From Pyrococcus sp. ST04 (lineage in GTDB: Archaea > Methanobacteriota_B > Thermococci > Thermococcales > Thermococcaceae): a stretch of DNA of 64,000 nucleotides. Every line of letters starts with the position of its first letter. The first letter of the stretch is position 1. Both the position numbers and the translations under genes were made by a program. Below the pieces are notes generated by a model that was not told where the DNA came from, did no database searches, and worked only from the letters and a program-made list of their open reading frames with translations. The stretch covers positions 1,529,348-1,593,347 of the forward strand of contig NC_017946.1 in NCBI RefSeq assembly GCF_000263735.1, in the 5' to 3' direction. This document shows positions 17,437 through 25,475 of the stretch, piece by piece.

Positions 17437-18819
17437 ATGAGATCAAAAGTTGCTCTACTCGGGATATTTACATTTGCCTTTCTCCTACAACTCTTGACCT
17501 TTCCCCCTTGGAACACTCTGACATATGACGGAGCTCTGTATATATGTATAGCGAGAAGCCTAACCCAAGGAATAACAAACTTCACATACCAGGGGATTTA
17601 TATGATGTATAGACCACCCCTTTACCCTTATACACTTTCTCTCTTCTTCCACTTCATTAATGATCCCCTCTTCCAGCTTAAAGTCGCTAGAATTATATCT
17701 GCAGTGTTCTTTGCAATGACCGCAACGTTAACATACAAATTTGCAGGGGAAATATTTGAGGGAAAGAACGTTGAAGGAATTCTAGCAACCTTGTTTTTCA
17801 TTTTTAATGGACTAGCATTGACAATGGGAGGAAGAGAGCTAGTTCACAGTGAATTCACATTCTTCTATACACTAGCTGTATATCTCTTTTACACCGGAAG
17901 AAAGCTTAAAAAACCAAAGAGAATCTATGGAGCGTTTATATCCGCTGGCTTGGCTATATTAACAAGATACACAGGGCTTTCAATAGTTGGAGTTTTTCTG
18001 GCATATCTTTGGATTATAGACGATCTTAAGTGGGTAAGAAAAAAGGAATATTTAATTGGATTTTTCCTTCTGTTTCTAACACTACTCCCCTGGCTTTACA
18101 TGGGGCACCTTTACTATGGAGGATTCCTGAGGCCTTTTGAAATAGCCAACAGAGTCGTCACTCTTGACAAGCCAACTTCAGTAGTTCAATTCTTATCCCT
18201 CCTAATAGAGGATGTCGGGATAGTTCTCCCAGTTCTTGCAGTCTTCGGATTACTGTTGTTGGAAAAAGATGAGAAAGGATGGTTGCTGATAAGTTGGGTT
18301 CTCGTTGGATTCGGAATGATAATGATGGTTATTCACAAAGAGACTAGATTCATAACATTTCTCTCCCCTGCCCTGGGAATACTTGTTGCATACTTCATTC
18401 ATAAGGCATCGTTGTTGATCAATTTTTTCAGGAGAGATAAGATAAAACAGGAAGTAATTGCCATTGTTCTTGGAATTATCTTACTAATACCCATTGCACA
18501 GGCAGGTTTCTCTTTGAAGAACAGATGGAACTCTTTTGGAGTCTATGATTCCGAAGTTCTACTATTCGCTAGTAAGAATTATCCTGCATCCAGTATTCTC
18601 GTTTCCCCAAGTCTCTATACAATGGCAGGCTTCTACTATCCGGGAGCCAAAGTGGATATGATACTAAATAAGGAAGCCGTTAGGGACAAGATATTGAACG
18701 GATATTATGAAGTGGTAATCTATAAGGGAGAAGGTCCATATTTGAACCTTGTTAAAGAAAGATACAAGCTTGTCAAAGAATTCTATGGAGGAAAATTCAA
18801 GGTCTTCATAAAGGATTAG
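17437..18819 (+). CDS. Polytopic membrane glycosyltransferase, GT-C fold (GT39/ArnT-like)
   Basis: This 460-residue membrane protein has about ten hydrophobic helices. After the first helix comes NTLTYDGALYICIARSLTQG, which matches the acidic loop after TM1 that binds the lipid-linked sugar in GT-C enzymes, and MYRPPLYPYTLSLF follows as in PMT/ArnT families. A globular C-terminal stretch holds KNYPASSILVSPSLYTMAGF. It probably transfers a sugar from a dolichyl-phosphate donor to a protein or lipid outside the membrane; donor and acceptor are unknown. It starts after GGAGGGCCTTAA and ends tail to tail with the PadR gene. Confidence 0.8.
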   Translation: MRSKVALLGIFTFAFLLQLLTFPPWNTLTYDGALYICIARSLTQGITNFTYQGIYMMYRPPLYPYTLSLFFHFINDPLFQLKVARIISAVFFAMTATLTYKFAGEIFEGKNVEGILATLFFIFNGLALTMGGRELVHSEFTFFYTLAVYLFYTGRKLKKPKRIYGAFISAGLAILTRYTGLSIVGVFLAYLWIIDDLKWVRKKEYLIGFFLLFLTLLPWLYMGHLYYGGFLRPFEIANRVVTLDKPTSVVQFLSLLIEDVGIVLPVLAVFGLLLLEKDEKGWLLISWVLVGFGMIMMVIHKETRFITFLSPALGILVAYFIHKASLLINFFRRDKIKQEVIAIVLGIILLIPIAQAGFSLKNRWNSFGVYDSEVLLFASKNYPASSILVSPSLYTMAGFYYPGAKVDMILNKEAVRDKILNGYYEVVIYKGEGPYLNLVKERYKLVKEFYGGKFKVFIKD

Positions 18820-19172
18820 TTCTCCTTTTTTACATGCTCTATGATTGAAATTATTGACAATATTTCTCCATCCAATTCTCTAAGAACAGATTTTCCAAGA
18901 TCCGTTATTCTGTAATATCTCCTTTCTCTACCACCAACCTCTGCCCAGTAATCTTCAACCAAACCATACTTCTTTAACCTCTTAAGCAGATCATATAGGG
19001 TTCCCTCACTTGGCACTATCTTACCTCCACTAACCTCCTCAAGCTCCTTTCTTATCCCATATCCGTGTATTTCTCCCTTTCTTTCAAGGAGCAATAAAAT
19101 TAAATAAGCATATAAACCAGCTCTTATGTCTCTTTTGAACTTTTTGGCAACGTCTCTTTTCAAAATCACCAC
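18816..19172 (-). CDS. PadR-family transcriptional regulator
   Basis: This 118-residue winged-helix protein is of the PadR family. The hallmarks are LLLERKGEIHGYGIRKEL, IVPSEGTLYDLLKRLKKYGL and GGRERRYYRITDLGK, followed by a short C-terminal dimerisation helix. The start is a GTG after GGAGGTGGA, overlapping the end of the YhfC-like gene. It is the last gene of the leftward ybjQ-yhfC-padR run. PadR proteins usually repress their own operon, and the inverted repeats at 20209-20244 near the promoter are a reasonable operator. Confidence 0.93.
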   Translation of the reverse strand: MVILKRDVAKKFKRDIRAGLYAYLILLLLERKGEIHGYGIRKELEEVSGGKIVPSEGTLYDLLKRLKKYGLVEDYWAEVGGRERRYYRITDLGKSVLRELDGEILSIISIIEHVKKEN

Positions 19173-19867
19173 TCCACCTCCTCTTCGTCTTCCTTACCTT
19201 TCAAAGCCACTGGAACGGCAAAGAGAAGGATAACAAATGTCACAATGCCCAATACTCCCTCAGAAATTATCAAGACCTTAAACGCCATTTCCTGACTTAT
19301 CAGTTTTGAGAGAGTATAGAACGACGCTAATGTATCGACCACTGCATGGGCTCCAATCACGCTTAGAAGAACCTTCCACGTTCCATTAGCCAATAGAATT
19401 GCAGTACCAACATGGAACAACAGAACCAAGTACCTTTCGGCCATTGTTAAGAGGGCTATTGTCAGTGGAACGTCCACATGAACTTTCATCCCTACGAGAG
19501 TCACATTAAGAGCAAGCATTAGAACCTCAGCTGTCCCAAATCCTAGCCCAACAGAGTAAGCGAAAGAATAACTCTTCCTCCTAACAAAGAAGAACTTTGA
19601 CCCCTCTTGAAATAGAGCCGCTGTAAGTCCTATCCAAACGCTAGCCAATATAATTACCTTAATTCCCTTGGAAACTAGATCTGCATTAGACTTTATTCCA
19701 GTCCAAAGAAAAGGAACTTGTTGGATTATTCCCTGGGCAAATATAGCCAGGAAAAATAGAAATACACCAAGAATAAATTCGCCGGCTCTGATCTTCTTAA
19801 GTCCAAAGAGGAATAGTGTTAACCAAGCTAAAGCACCACCAAGGATTATCATTGGAGCAGGGTTCAT
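19166..19867 (-). CDS. YhfC-like putative intramembrane protease
   Basis: This 233-residue membrane protein has about seven predicted helices. The pattern FQEGSKFFFVRR followed by GLGFGTAEVLML, VLLFHVGTAILL and GAHAVVDTLA places conserved Glu and His residues in membrane helices. This resembles the YhfC group of putative glutamic intramembrane proteases related to CAAX/ABI enzymes. It lies between ybjQ and padR in one operon, overlapping padR by seven bases. Activity and substrate are inferred only from the family. Confidence 0.7.
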   Translation of the reverse strand: MNPAPMIILGGALAWLTLFLFGLKKIRAGEFILGVFLFFLAIFAQGIIQQVPFLWTGIKSNADLVSKGIKVIILASVWIGLTAALFQEGSKFFFVRRKSYSFAYSVGLGFGTAEVLMLALNVTLVGMKVHVDVPLTIALLTMAERYLVLLFHVGTAILLANGTWKVLLSVIGAHAVVDTLASFYTLSKLISQEMAFKVLIISEGVLGIVTFVILLFAVPVALKGKEDEEEVEW

Positions 19868-20196
19868 TACTCCTCCCTCTCAACGACGACGGCAGTCCCA
19901 TATGCATAAACCTCAGCCATACTAGAACCAACGTTCGAAGTTGCAAACCTAACATTCACAACGGCATTTGCTCCTAGCTCTTTTGCGTGAATTATCATTC
20001 TCTTTAGAGCCTCTTCCCTGGCCTGAGCCATCATCTGGGTGTACTCCTTTACTTCACCACCCTTAATGTTTCTTAGAAAGGCCATTATATCCCTTCCAAG
20101 ATGTGTCGCCATAACTATTCCTCCCCTTGCTATTCCCTTAACTTCAACTATCCTATAGCCCGGGATCTCAGGAGTTGTCACAACCATTATCTCCAT
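19867..20196 (-). CDS. YbjQ family (UPF0145) protein
   Basis: This small heavy-metal-binding-like family protein has 109 residues from the ATG at 20196, which follows GGGGGTGT. The family blocks are clear: VVTTPEIPGYRIVEVKGIA, GGIVMATHLGRDIMA, AREEALKRMIIHAKELGANA and VVNVRFATSNV. YbjQ proteins form pentamers of unknown role. It is the promoter-proximal gene of the operon with the YhfC-like protease and PadR regulator, and its stop abuts the start of the next gene. Confidence 0.92.
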   Translation of the reverse strand: MEIMVVTTPEIPGYRIVEVKGIARGGIVMATHLGRDIMAFLRNIKGGEVKEYTQMMAQAREEALKRMIIHAKELGANAVVNVRFATSNVGSSMAEVYAYGTAVVVEREE

Positions 20197-20208
20197 ATGC
20201 ACACCCCC

Positions 20209-20266
20209 ATACCTCGGACGTAAATACATCGAAGTTCGAGGTATATTGGAGCTTCACATATAAAAA
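20209..20266 (-). promoter_or_regulatory. Promoter of the ybjQ-yhfC-padR operon with nested inverted repeats
   Basis: A TATA box reading TTTTTATATG on the minus strand lies at 20257-20266. Between it and the ybjQ start are two overlapping dyads: ATACCTCG (20209-20216) with CGAGGTAT (20237-20244), and TCGAAGTTCGA at 20229-20239, symmetrical about its central base. They cover the expected transcription start, as a repressor site would. PadR as the binder is inferred from its place in the operon. Confidence 0.55.
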
Positions 20267-20276
20267 CCTTTCTCTC

Positions 20277-20948
20277 TTAATCCTGGTACAATCTGTATTT
20301 TATTGGGAAGTGCTTCGAAAGACCTATATACCAAGGTATGAAAACTTCCTCTTTCCCCTCTTCTATAGCCCTCACTATCCTCATCGCAACATCCTTAGGA
20401 TCTAAAGATCCTCTCGGAGCATTTCCTTTCCAAAAATCAGTATTTACTTGCTTGGGATAAACCCTGAGAACCTTAATTCCTCTCTCCTTCAATTCACTCG
20501 ATAGTATAGTTGCAAGATAGTGAAGAGCCGATTTGGAAGCTCCATACGCGGGCATATCAAGTGTTTTCACAAATGCAGCACCACTTATCACAAAAACAAC
20601 CGTAGAGCCCTTCTTTAGATTGCCCAGCAACTCCTTTGTTAAAACTACAGGGGATATTGTGTTAACTCTGAAAATCTCTTCAATTTCATCCCATGTATGC
20701 TGGAGAAGAGGCTTAACTATCCCAAAACCAGCATTATTAATCATGATATCTATTTTCTTTTCCCCCAAAGCTTCTCTAACTTTAATTATTCCTTCAAACC
20801 TCGAAAGATCGGCAACTATGTGAGTGTATCTCTCGCCTAGGGAAACTTCCCTCCTACTCACGCCAATAACTTCAAACCCCTTATTGAGGAATATTCTAGC
20901 CAATTCTAGCCCTATTCCAGAAGATGAACCTGTTATCAGGACAATCAT
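20277..20948 (-). CDS. Short-chain dehydrogenase/reductase
   Basis: This 223-residue SDR-family NAD(P)-dependent oxidoreductase shows the cofactor motif TGSSSGIGLELARIF at the N terminus, NNAGFGIVKP in the middle, VISGAAF as the catalytic-serine strand, and YGASK with the catalytic Tyr and Lys. The C-terminal part is short, as in the atypical archaeal members. The substrate is unknown. It appears monocistronic, running divergently from the fumarase genes. Confidence 0.92.
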   Translation of the reverse strand: MIVLITGSSSGIGLELARIFLNKGFEVIGVSRREVSLGERYTHIVADLSRFEGIIKVREALGEKKIDIMINNAGFGIVKPLLQHTWDEIEEIFRVNTISPVVLTKELLGNLKKGSTVVFVISGAAFVKTLDMPAYGASKSALHYLATILSSELKERGIKVLRVYPKQVNTDFWKGNAPRGSLDPKDVAMRIVRAIEEGKEEVFIPWYIGLSKHFPIKYRLYQD

Positions 20949-21047
20949 CTCCTTTCCCCATATAATTCTCTAGCACATGTAGTTAAAAACATCTGGACAA
21001 TACTTAATAGGAGGCAACTCAAGGGCTCCGAGGGATGGGTGTGTAAA

Positions 21048-21878
21048 ATGGATGTAGTGGATGCCATTGTAGAAGGGATAAGGCTCGCGGTAACTAAAAT
21101 TCCCGAAGATGTCATTGATGCATTGAAAAGTGCATATGAAAAGGAAGAAAGTGACGTTGCTAGGTATAATTTAGAACTTATTCTTAGAGCAATAGAGATA
21201 TCTAGAGAAAATTCAATCCCAGTCTGTCAAGATACTGGGACACCCATATTTTTTGTCAAAGTTGGAGAAGATTTCACTGTAAAGGAGCTATCAAGAGCAA
21301 TAAAGGAAGCCGTAAACAGGGCTACCGAAGAAATTCCCCTCAGACCAAACGCAATATCCCTCCTCACTGGCAAGGTCATAGGAAATTCCCCTGAGATACA
21401 CTTTGAGGAGGGGAGAACTACTAGGATATCAATACTAATGAAGGGAGGAGGAAGTGAAAACTGTTCTTCCCTCTTCACTCTAACACCTGCCCAAGGGTTT
21501 GAAGGAGTCAAAGAGGAAGTCATCAAAAGAGTTAGGAAATGCGGGGGAAAACCTTGCCCTCCTGTAATATTGGGAATAGGAATCGCAAGTCCAGCTGAAA
21601 AGGCAATGAGGCTCGCAAAGATTGCTCTCCTCAGGAAAATCGGAGAAAGAAGCAAACACAAAATGATAGCCAATCTCGAAAGAGAGATACTTAGAGAAGT
21701 AAACTCCCTTGGAATTGGACCAATGGGGCTTGGAGGGAAAACAACGGCCTTAGATGTTAAAATCGAAGTAGAAACTAGGCATCCTGCAAGCTTTATTGCA
21801 GCCCTTTCAGTTCAGTGTTGGGCCCACAGAAGGGCCTTTATAGAGTTCACAGATGGGGGTGTTAGGATTTGGCAATAA
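21048..21878 (+). CDS. Class I fumarate hydratase, alpha subunit
   Basis: This is the N-terminal-type subunit (276 residues) of the oxygen-sensitive [4Fe-4S] fumarase that interconverts fumarate and malate. Cluster and active-site blocks visible are PVCQDTGTPIFFVKVG, MKGGGSENCSSLF and RKCGGKPCPPVILGIGIAS. The start at 21048 follows GGGATGGGTGT; a GTG nine bases upstream is the alternative. It overlaps the beta-subunit gene by ten bases. Two-subunit class I fumarases are normal in archaea, and the family also contains tartrate dehydratases, which sequence alone does not exclude. Confidence 0.93.
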   Translation: MDVVDAIVEGIRLAVTKIPEDVIDALKSAYEKEESDVARYNLELILRAIEISRENSIPVCQDTGTPIFFVKVGEDFTVKELSRAIKEAVNRATEEIPLRPNAISLLTGKVIGNSPEIHFEEGRTTRISILMKGGGSENCSSLFTLTPAQGFEGVKEEVIKRVRKCGGKPCPPVILGIGIASPAEKAMRLAKIALLRKIGERSKHKMIANLEREILREVNSLGIGPMGLGGKTTALDVKIEVETRHPASFIAALSVQCWAHRRAFIEFTDGGVRIWQ

Positions 21879-22369
21879 AGCTTACCACACCTCTAGACAT
21901 TGAGGATGTCCTTAAGCTGAAAGTTGGGGATAGAGTACTCCTAAGTGGAACTATATATACAGCTAGAGACCTTGCCCACAAGAGATTTCTTACGAAGGGA
22001 TTCCCATTTAATCCCGAAGGTGCCGTTATATACCACTGCGGGCCTTTGGTTAAGAATACAACGATAATATCAGCAGGCCCAACCACGAGTGCTAGGATGA
22101 ATCCCTATTTAGAGTCTATATTTAGGGCCGGTGTAAGAGGTGTCATCGGAAAGGGCGGCATGAAGGTCGAGCCCTTTAAAGGAAGAGCTGTATATTTTGC
22201 ATTCCCTGGAGGAGCAGGAAGTCTGGCGAGAGAGTTTATTGTCAGAATAAGAAACGTATACTGGAGAGATCTTGGAATGGCAGATGCCGTTTGGGAACTT
22301 GAGGTTCGGAACATGCCCCTTTTGGTAGCTATAGATGCCCATGGAAGATCGCTGTATAGAGAACCGTGA
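21869..22369 (+). CDS. Class I fumarate hydratase, beta subunit
   Basis: This is the C-terminal-type subunit (166 residues) of the two-part class I fumarase. The family signature includes VLLSGTIYTARDLAHKRF, YHCGPLV, AGPTTSARMNPY and GKGGM. The start is a TTG at 21869 inside the end of the alpha gene with a GGGGGTG site upstream; no ATG fits better. Co-translation with the alpha subunit is likely. The last 41 bases overlap the convergent permease gene on the other strand. Confidence 0.93.
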   Translation: MAIKLTTPLDIEDVLKLKVGDRVLLSGTIYTARDLAHKRFLTKGFPFNPEGAVIYHCGPLVKNTTIISAGPTTSARMNPYLESIFRAGVRGVIGKGGMKVEPFKGRAVYFAFPGGAGSLAREFIVRIRNVYWRDLGMADAVWELEVRNMPLLVAIDAHGRSLYREP

Positions 22370-23408
22370 GTATAAAAGCGACGATAAGGTAGGGAATTGA
22401 ATACCTATGAAAATCTCTCATGCTTATATTTCCGATCCTCACAGCTATTAAATTCGCCAGAGAGCCTATCACAATCCCATTACCACCAAGGTTCACTCCT
22501 AAAAGAAGGGGAATAGGATCAAGAGAACCAACCAGCATTACAGTCGCTGGAACATTGCTCACAAGCTGGCTAAGACCGAGAGAAAGTAAGAAGGATTGAA
22601 GGAACCCTTTGGGCTTTGGAACCGGGAGAAGAGCTGAGAGAGCTCCAAAGTCCATAAAAATAAAGACAAAAGTCAGAGCCAAAAAGATGTCAAATGCAAA
22701 CAAAACCTCTCTGCCCAATGCCAGGTAAGAGAACAGCGTTAATATGAAAGCATAAACCTCAAGGTTGAATTTAGATAGGAGTATATTCATCCCAAGAAGG
22801 GTTGTGGAGAGAACAAACAGCCTCTTATTAACCGCTACCATGGGTATCTCCACAACTTCAATCCTGCCCTTCTCAGGTATTACAATGGCAAGTAAGGGAA
22901 GCATCCAAAGGATCATATAAGGGAGCATTATCCTAATAAAATCTAAGAACGGGATTTGATAGAACTTCCATATTATTACATTCTGGGGGTTTCCTACGGG
23001 AGTTAAAGAAGAGCCGACATTAGCTGATATTGTTAAAACGATTACAAGCTTGCTAAGATCAATTGGGAAAATTCTCGCCAATGTAACAGCCAATGGAATG
23101 AAGACAAGCATCGCCGTATCGTTCATTATTATTGGAGACGAAAGCAACACAGAGACTACAAGAAGGAAATAAAGCCTCCTAAATGACCCTTTAGAAAAAT
23201 GAACTATATATATTGCTAAGTTAGTGAATGCACCGGAAAGCTCTATCCCCTTTGAAGCCATTATAAGAGAAATTATCAAGAGAACACTCTTCCAGTCAAT
23301 AAAGGAGAGCAGAACCTTAAATGAGAAGCCAAAGAAAGGTAAAACTAACCAGATTGTGACCAAGATAAATAAAAACCATTCTCTCTTTATTAGCTCTTTC
23401 ACGTTCAC
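22329..23408 (-). CDS. ArsB/NhaD-type ion transporter (IT superfamily permease)
   Basis: This 359-residue protein with about ten membrane helices is of the ion-transporter superfamily containing ArsB, NhaD and CitM. The repeats typical of the fold are visible: SSPIIMNDTAMLVFIPL and SSLTPVGNPQNVIIWKF in the first half, and LVSNVPATVMLVG with GGNGIVIGSLANLIA in the second. The two halves each end in a helix-breaking Asn/Gly pair. It could exchange Na+/H+ or export an oxyanion; the substrate is not evident. It runs convergent to and overlapping the fumarase genes. Confidence 0.85.
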   Translation of the reverse strand: MNVKELIKREWFLFILVTIWLVLPFFGFSFKVLLSFIDWKSVLLIISLIMASKGIELSGAFTNLAIYIVHFSKGSFRRLYFLLVVSVLLSSPIIMNDTAMLVFIPLAVTLARIFPIDLSKLVIVLTISANVGSSLTPVGNPQNVIIWKFYQIPFLDFIRIMLPYMILWMLPLLAIVIPEKGRIEVVEIPMVAVNKRLFVLSTTLLGMNILLSKFNLEVYAFILTLFSYLALGREVLFAFDIFLALTFVFIFMDFGALSALLPVPKPKGFLQSFLLSLGLSQLVSNVPATVMLVGSLDPIPLLLGVNLGGNGIVIGSLANLIAVRIGNISMRDFHRYSIPYLIVAFILTVLYTAIFHGHL

Positions 23409-23446
23409 GAGCTTCGTTGTGAATTACCTCTTTTAGGTTTTAACTG

Positions 23447-23872
23447 TTACAGCCTTCTCCTGATCTCCTCAGTTAATGGATAATCAGGAACTATACTTCT
23501 TCCATCCTCGGAAACTTTGACATGAAGAACTATAAAGCTCTCCCACGCAACAGGAACCACCCAGCTTCTTTCTGGTTTCCTAAATTCACAGGCCTGAAGA
23601 GGCTTTAGTGCCCTCAATACACCCTCAACTGCATTCATCACATCCTCAATGTTAACATCTCCTTGGAAATGAACAGGGTATCCCTTTGGAGAAGGCTTCA
23701 TAGTCATTGGGTCAAAATGCATCCTATCGACAGCAAAGTCCATATATAGAATAGGAACGTCAATGTGAAGGCCCTCGGGGGTTCTATGGACTATTGGCCT
23801 TCCCACCCTCATAAGGGGAATTGCATTCTCGACAGTTTGTATTGCTCTCCGGGCATTTTCAACGTCCAGCAT
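23447..23872 (-). CDS. Hypothetical protein, 141 residues
   Basis: I do not recognise this protein. It is soluble, with alternating strands and helices: DVPILYMDFAVDRMHFDPMT, VHFQGDVNIEDVMNAVEGVL and SWVVPVAWESFIVLHVKVSE. There is one cysteine (QACEFRKPER) and no repeat. The clean frame and charged, proline-containing loops make it look like a real gene. It lies 31 bases downstream of the broken cbiZ end in the same direction, so it may once have been co-transcribed with cbiZ. Confidence 0.75.
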   Translation of the reverse strand: MLDVENARRAIQTVENAIPLMRVGRPIVHRTPEGLHIDVPILYMDFAVDRMHFDPMTMKPSPKGYPVHFQGDVNIEDVMNAVEGVLRALKPLQACEFRKPERSWVVPVAWESFIVLHVKVSEDGRSIVPDYPLTEEIRRRL

Positions 23873-23903
23873 ATATGGTATACTTCCAAAGTAACATAAA
23901 AGA

Positions 23904-24104
23904 CTATCTACTTCCCTCCCACTTTCTGAGGCTCTCCTTCAAAGCTTCCCTAACAGCTTTCCCAATAGAAATACCAAGTTTGGTTGCTGTACCAGCCCAT
24001 TCTATGTCCCCCATAGGGGCAAATACTCCAATGCCATCGCTAGTCGTTCCCGTCGCATTGTAGCCAAGTTTGAGAAGAACGTAGGTTTTAGCCTCGGTAG
24101 CACT
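23904..24104 (-). pseudogene. cbiZ: 3' fragment of cbiZ (adenosylcobinamide amidohydrolase)
   Basis: On the minus strand the sequence from 24104 to the TAG at 23904 translates without a stop as SATEAKTYVLLKLGYNATG, then TTSDGIGVFAP, and ends KESLRKWEGSR. This is the C-terminal third of CbiZ, which removes the aminopropanol side of adenosylcobinamide during corrinoid salvage (ATEAKT and ATGTTSD are the recognisable blocks). It has no start codon of its own and begins exactly at the right end of the TnpB element. The matching N-terminal fragment is at 25476-25565, and the middle of the gene is not in this window. Confidence 0.82.
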
Positions 24105-24240
24105 GACCTCCTCCCCGCCCTGAAGGGCGAGGGTTCCAGCGAGTTAACCCCTCGCTATGGGTGGGGAGGTTTGAGGGGCTTCATTAAAGCTCAACTCAAA
24201 GCGAGCTTTCAGCCCCTCCGGCCGGGTCTCCGGCCAATTA
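24105..24240 (-). ncRNA. Predicted omega-RNA (guide RNA) region at the TnpB element right end
   Basis: In TnpB systems the 3' end of tnpB and the following right end are processed into a guide RNA, and the flanking bases serve as guide. Here the segment after the tnpB stop holds a perfect hairpin CGCCC-TGAA-GGGCG (24116-24129 on the plus strand) in a GC-rich run that stands out from the AT-rich surroundings. The 5' boundary inside tnpB is a guess. The guide would begin GTGCTACCGAGGCTAA, that is, cbiZ sequence. Confidence 0.5.
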
Positions 24241-25454
24241 CCCCTACCTGCCGTTAAACCCGGCAGGCTCGGGGTTATCGTCCTCACAACCTTCTTCAAA
24301 ATGTTAAAAGCACCAACTAAATCAGCATTCATTACAACGCCCTCCCCGTGGCACTTAAACAAACCCCTAAAGATTCTCCCATTCGAGTGGCGTTGGCCAC
24401 AGAGAGGGCAGGTTTGTGAAGTGAAAGCCTCATCCACTAAGACAACTTGAATACCATACTCCTCAGCCACTTCCTTCAAGCGTTTAATAACATAGTTAAA
24501 ACGCCAAACGTGGGAGAGGAGGAAATTCTGTTTTTCACCCCTTTCAGAGTTTCTACTGATGCCCTTGGGGTATCCGATGACAATCTTCGAAACCCCGAGC
24601 TCGTAGAGCCTCTTAACAGTCTGTCTCACCACAGTATTGATGTAATGTTTGGCTTGGAGTTTCGCCTTCTCGTGCATTTTCCTTAGCTTCCTACTTGTTT
24701 TAGTCCCAGACTTGTTTAGTTTTGACTGGTAATCGGCAACCCTCTTCCGCCAGTAAAAAGCTATTGCCTTCAGAGGGCGACCATTCACGAGGAAGCTTTC
24801 CCCATTCTCTACATAAACAGCCATCAGATTGTTTATTCCTAAATCAATTCCAGCCGTGAGGTTTCCCTTTGGCTTCCTCGGAAGTTTAATCCACTCCTCG
24901 CCCTCGAGTTTTTCCTCAACGGTGAAACTAACGTGAGCATACCATTTGCGTTTAACTTCGTCATACTGGATTTCCAAGCGCCCCTGCTTGCCCTTAAAGT
25001 GAACCCTCCCCTTGAACTGGATTCTCAACCTCCCGAATTTACCGAGTCTTCTCAGCTCCAGAACGTTCCCCTCAATCCGATACTGGTCATTCCTGAGGGG
25101 AATAATGAATAACTTTCCACCGTTTTCTCCCTTGATGAATTTTGGAGGGTTAAGCTTGAACCACTCAGGCAATTCCCCAGACTTTTTCTTCCTATTGAGT
25201 GAGAAGAATGAACGCCAAGCCTCCGCATTCTTCCTCGCCAACTGCTGGACTATTGAGCCACCAACCCAGTCCTTAAAGGCGTGGTACGCCTCCTTTTCTG
25301 TGGTGGCAAAGTCTATCACGCCGAACTCCTTGAACTGTTTTAACCTCTCATAATTAAGCTTATTCCAGATTACTGCTGATGCTTGAGCTAATTCGAGTAG
25401 GATTCTTTCCTGCTCTTTTGAGGGCTGGAGTTTTACCGTTACTGTCCGCTTCAT
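24144..25454 (-). CDS. tnpB: RNA-guided endonuclease TnpB
   Basis: This 436-residue TnpB of the IS200/IS605 group is the ancestor-type relative of Cas12. The RuvC-like triad appears intact: Asp204 in AGIDLGINNL, Glu342 in VLVDEAFTSQ and Asp378 in NADLVGAFNI. The zinc ribbon starts with CPLCG (Cys349, Cys352), but the second half reads FKCHGEGV, so only Cys368 remains of the usual C-x-x-C. An N-terminal basic domain (VTVKLQPSKEQERILLEL) and the RGLFKCHGEG linker are typical. The tail after residue 395 is Pro/Gly-rich. The ATG follows GGGAGGAGAA. There are no frameshifts, so it may still be active. Confidence 0.95.
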   Translation of the reverse strand: MKRTVTVKLQPSKEQERILLELAQASAVIWNKLNYERLKQFKEFGVIDFATTEKEAYHAFKDWVGGSIVQQLARKNAEAWRSFFSLNRKKKSGELPEWFKLNPPKFIKGENGGKLFIIPLRNDQYRIEGNVLELRRLGKFGRLRIQFKGRVHFKGKQGRLEIQYDEVKRKWYAHVSFTVEEKLEGEEWIKLPRKPKGNLTAGIDLGINNLMAVYVENGESFLVNGRPLKAIAFYWRKRVADYQSKLNKSGTKTSRKLRKMHEKAKLQAKHYINTVVRQTVKRLYELGVSKIVIGYPKGISRNSERGEKQNFLLSHVWRFNYVIKRLKEVAEEYGIQVVLVDEAFTSQTCPLCGQRHSNGRIFRGLFKCHGEGVVMNADLVGAFNILKKVVRTITPSLPGLTAGRGNWPETRPEGLKARFELSFNEAPQTSPPIARG

Positions 25455-25475
25455 TTCTCCTCCCGTTCAACTTTT

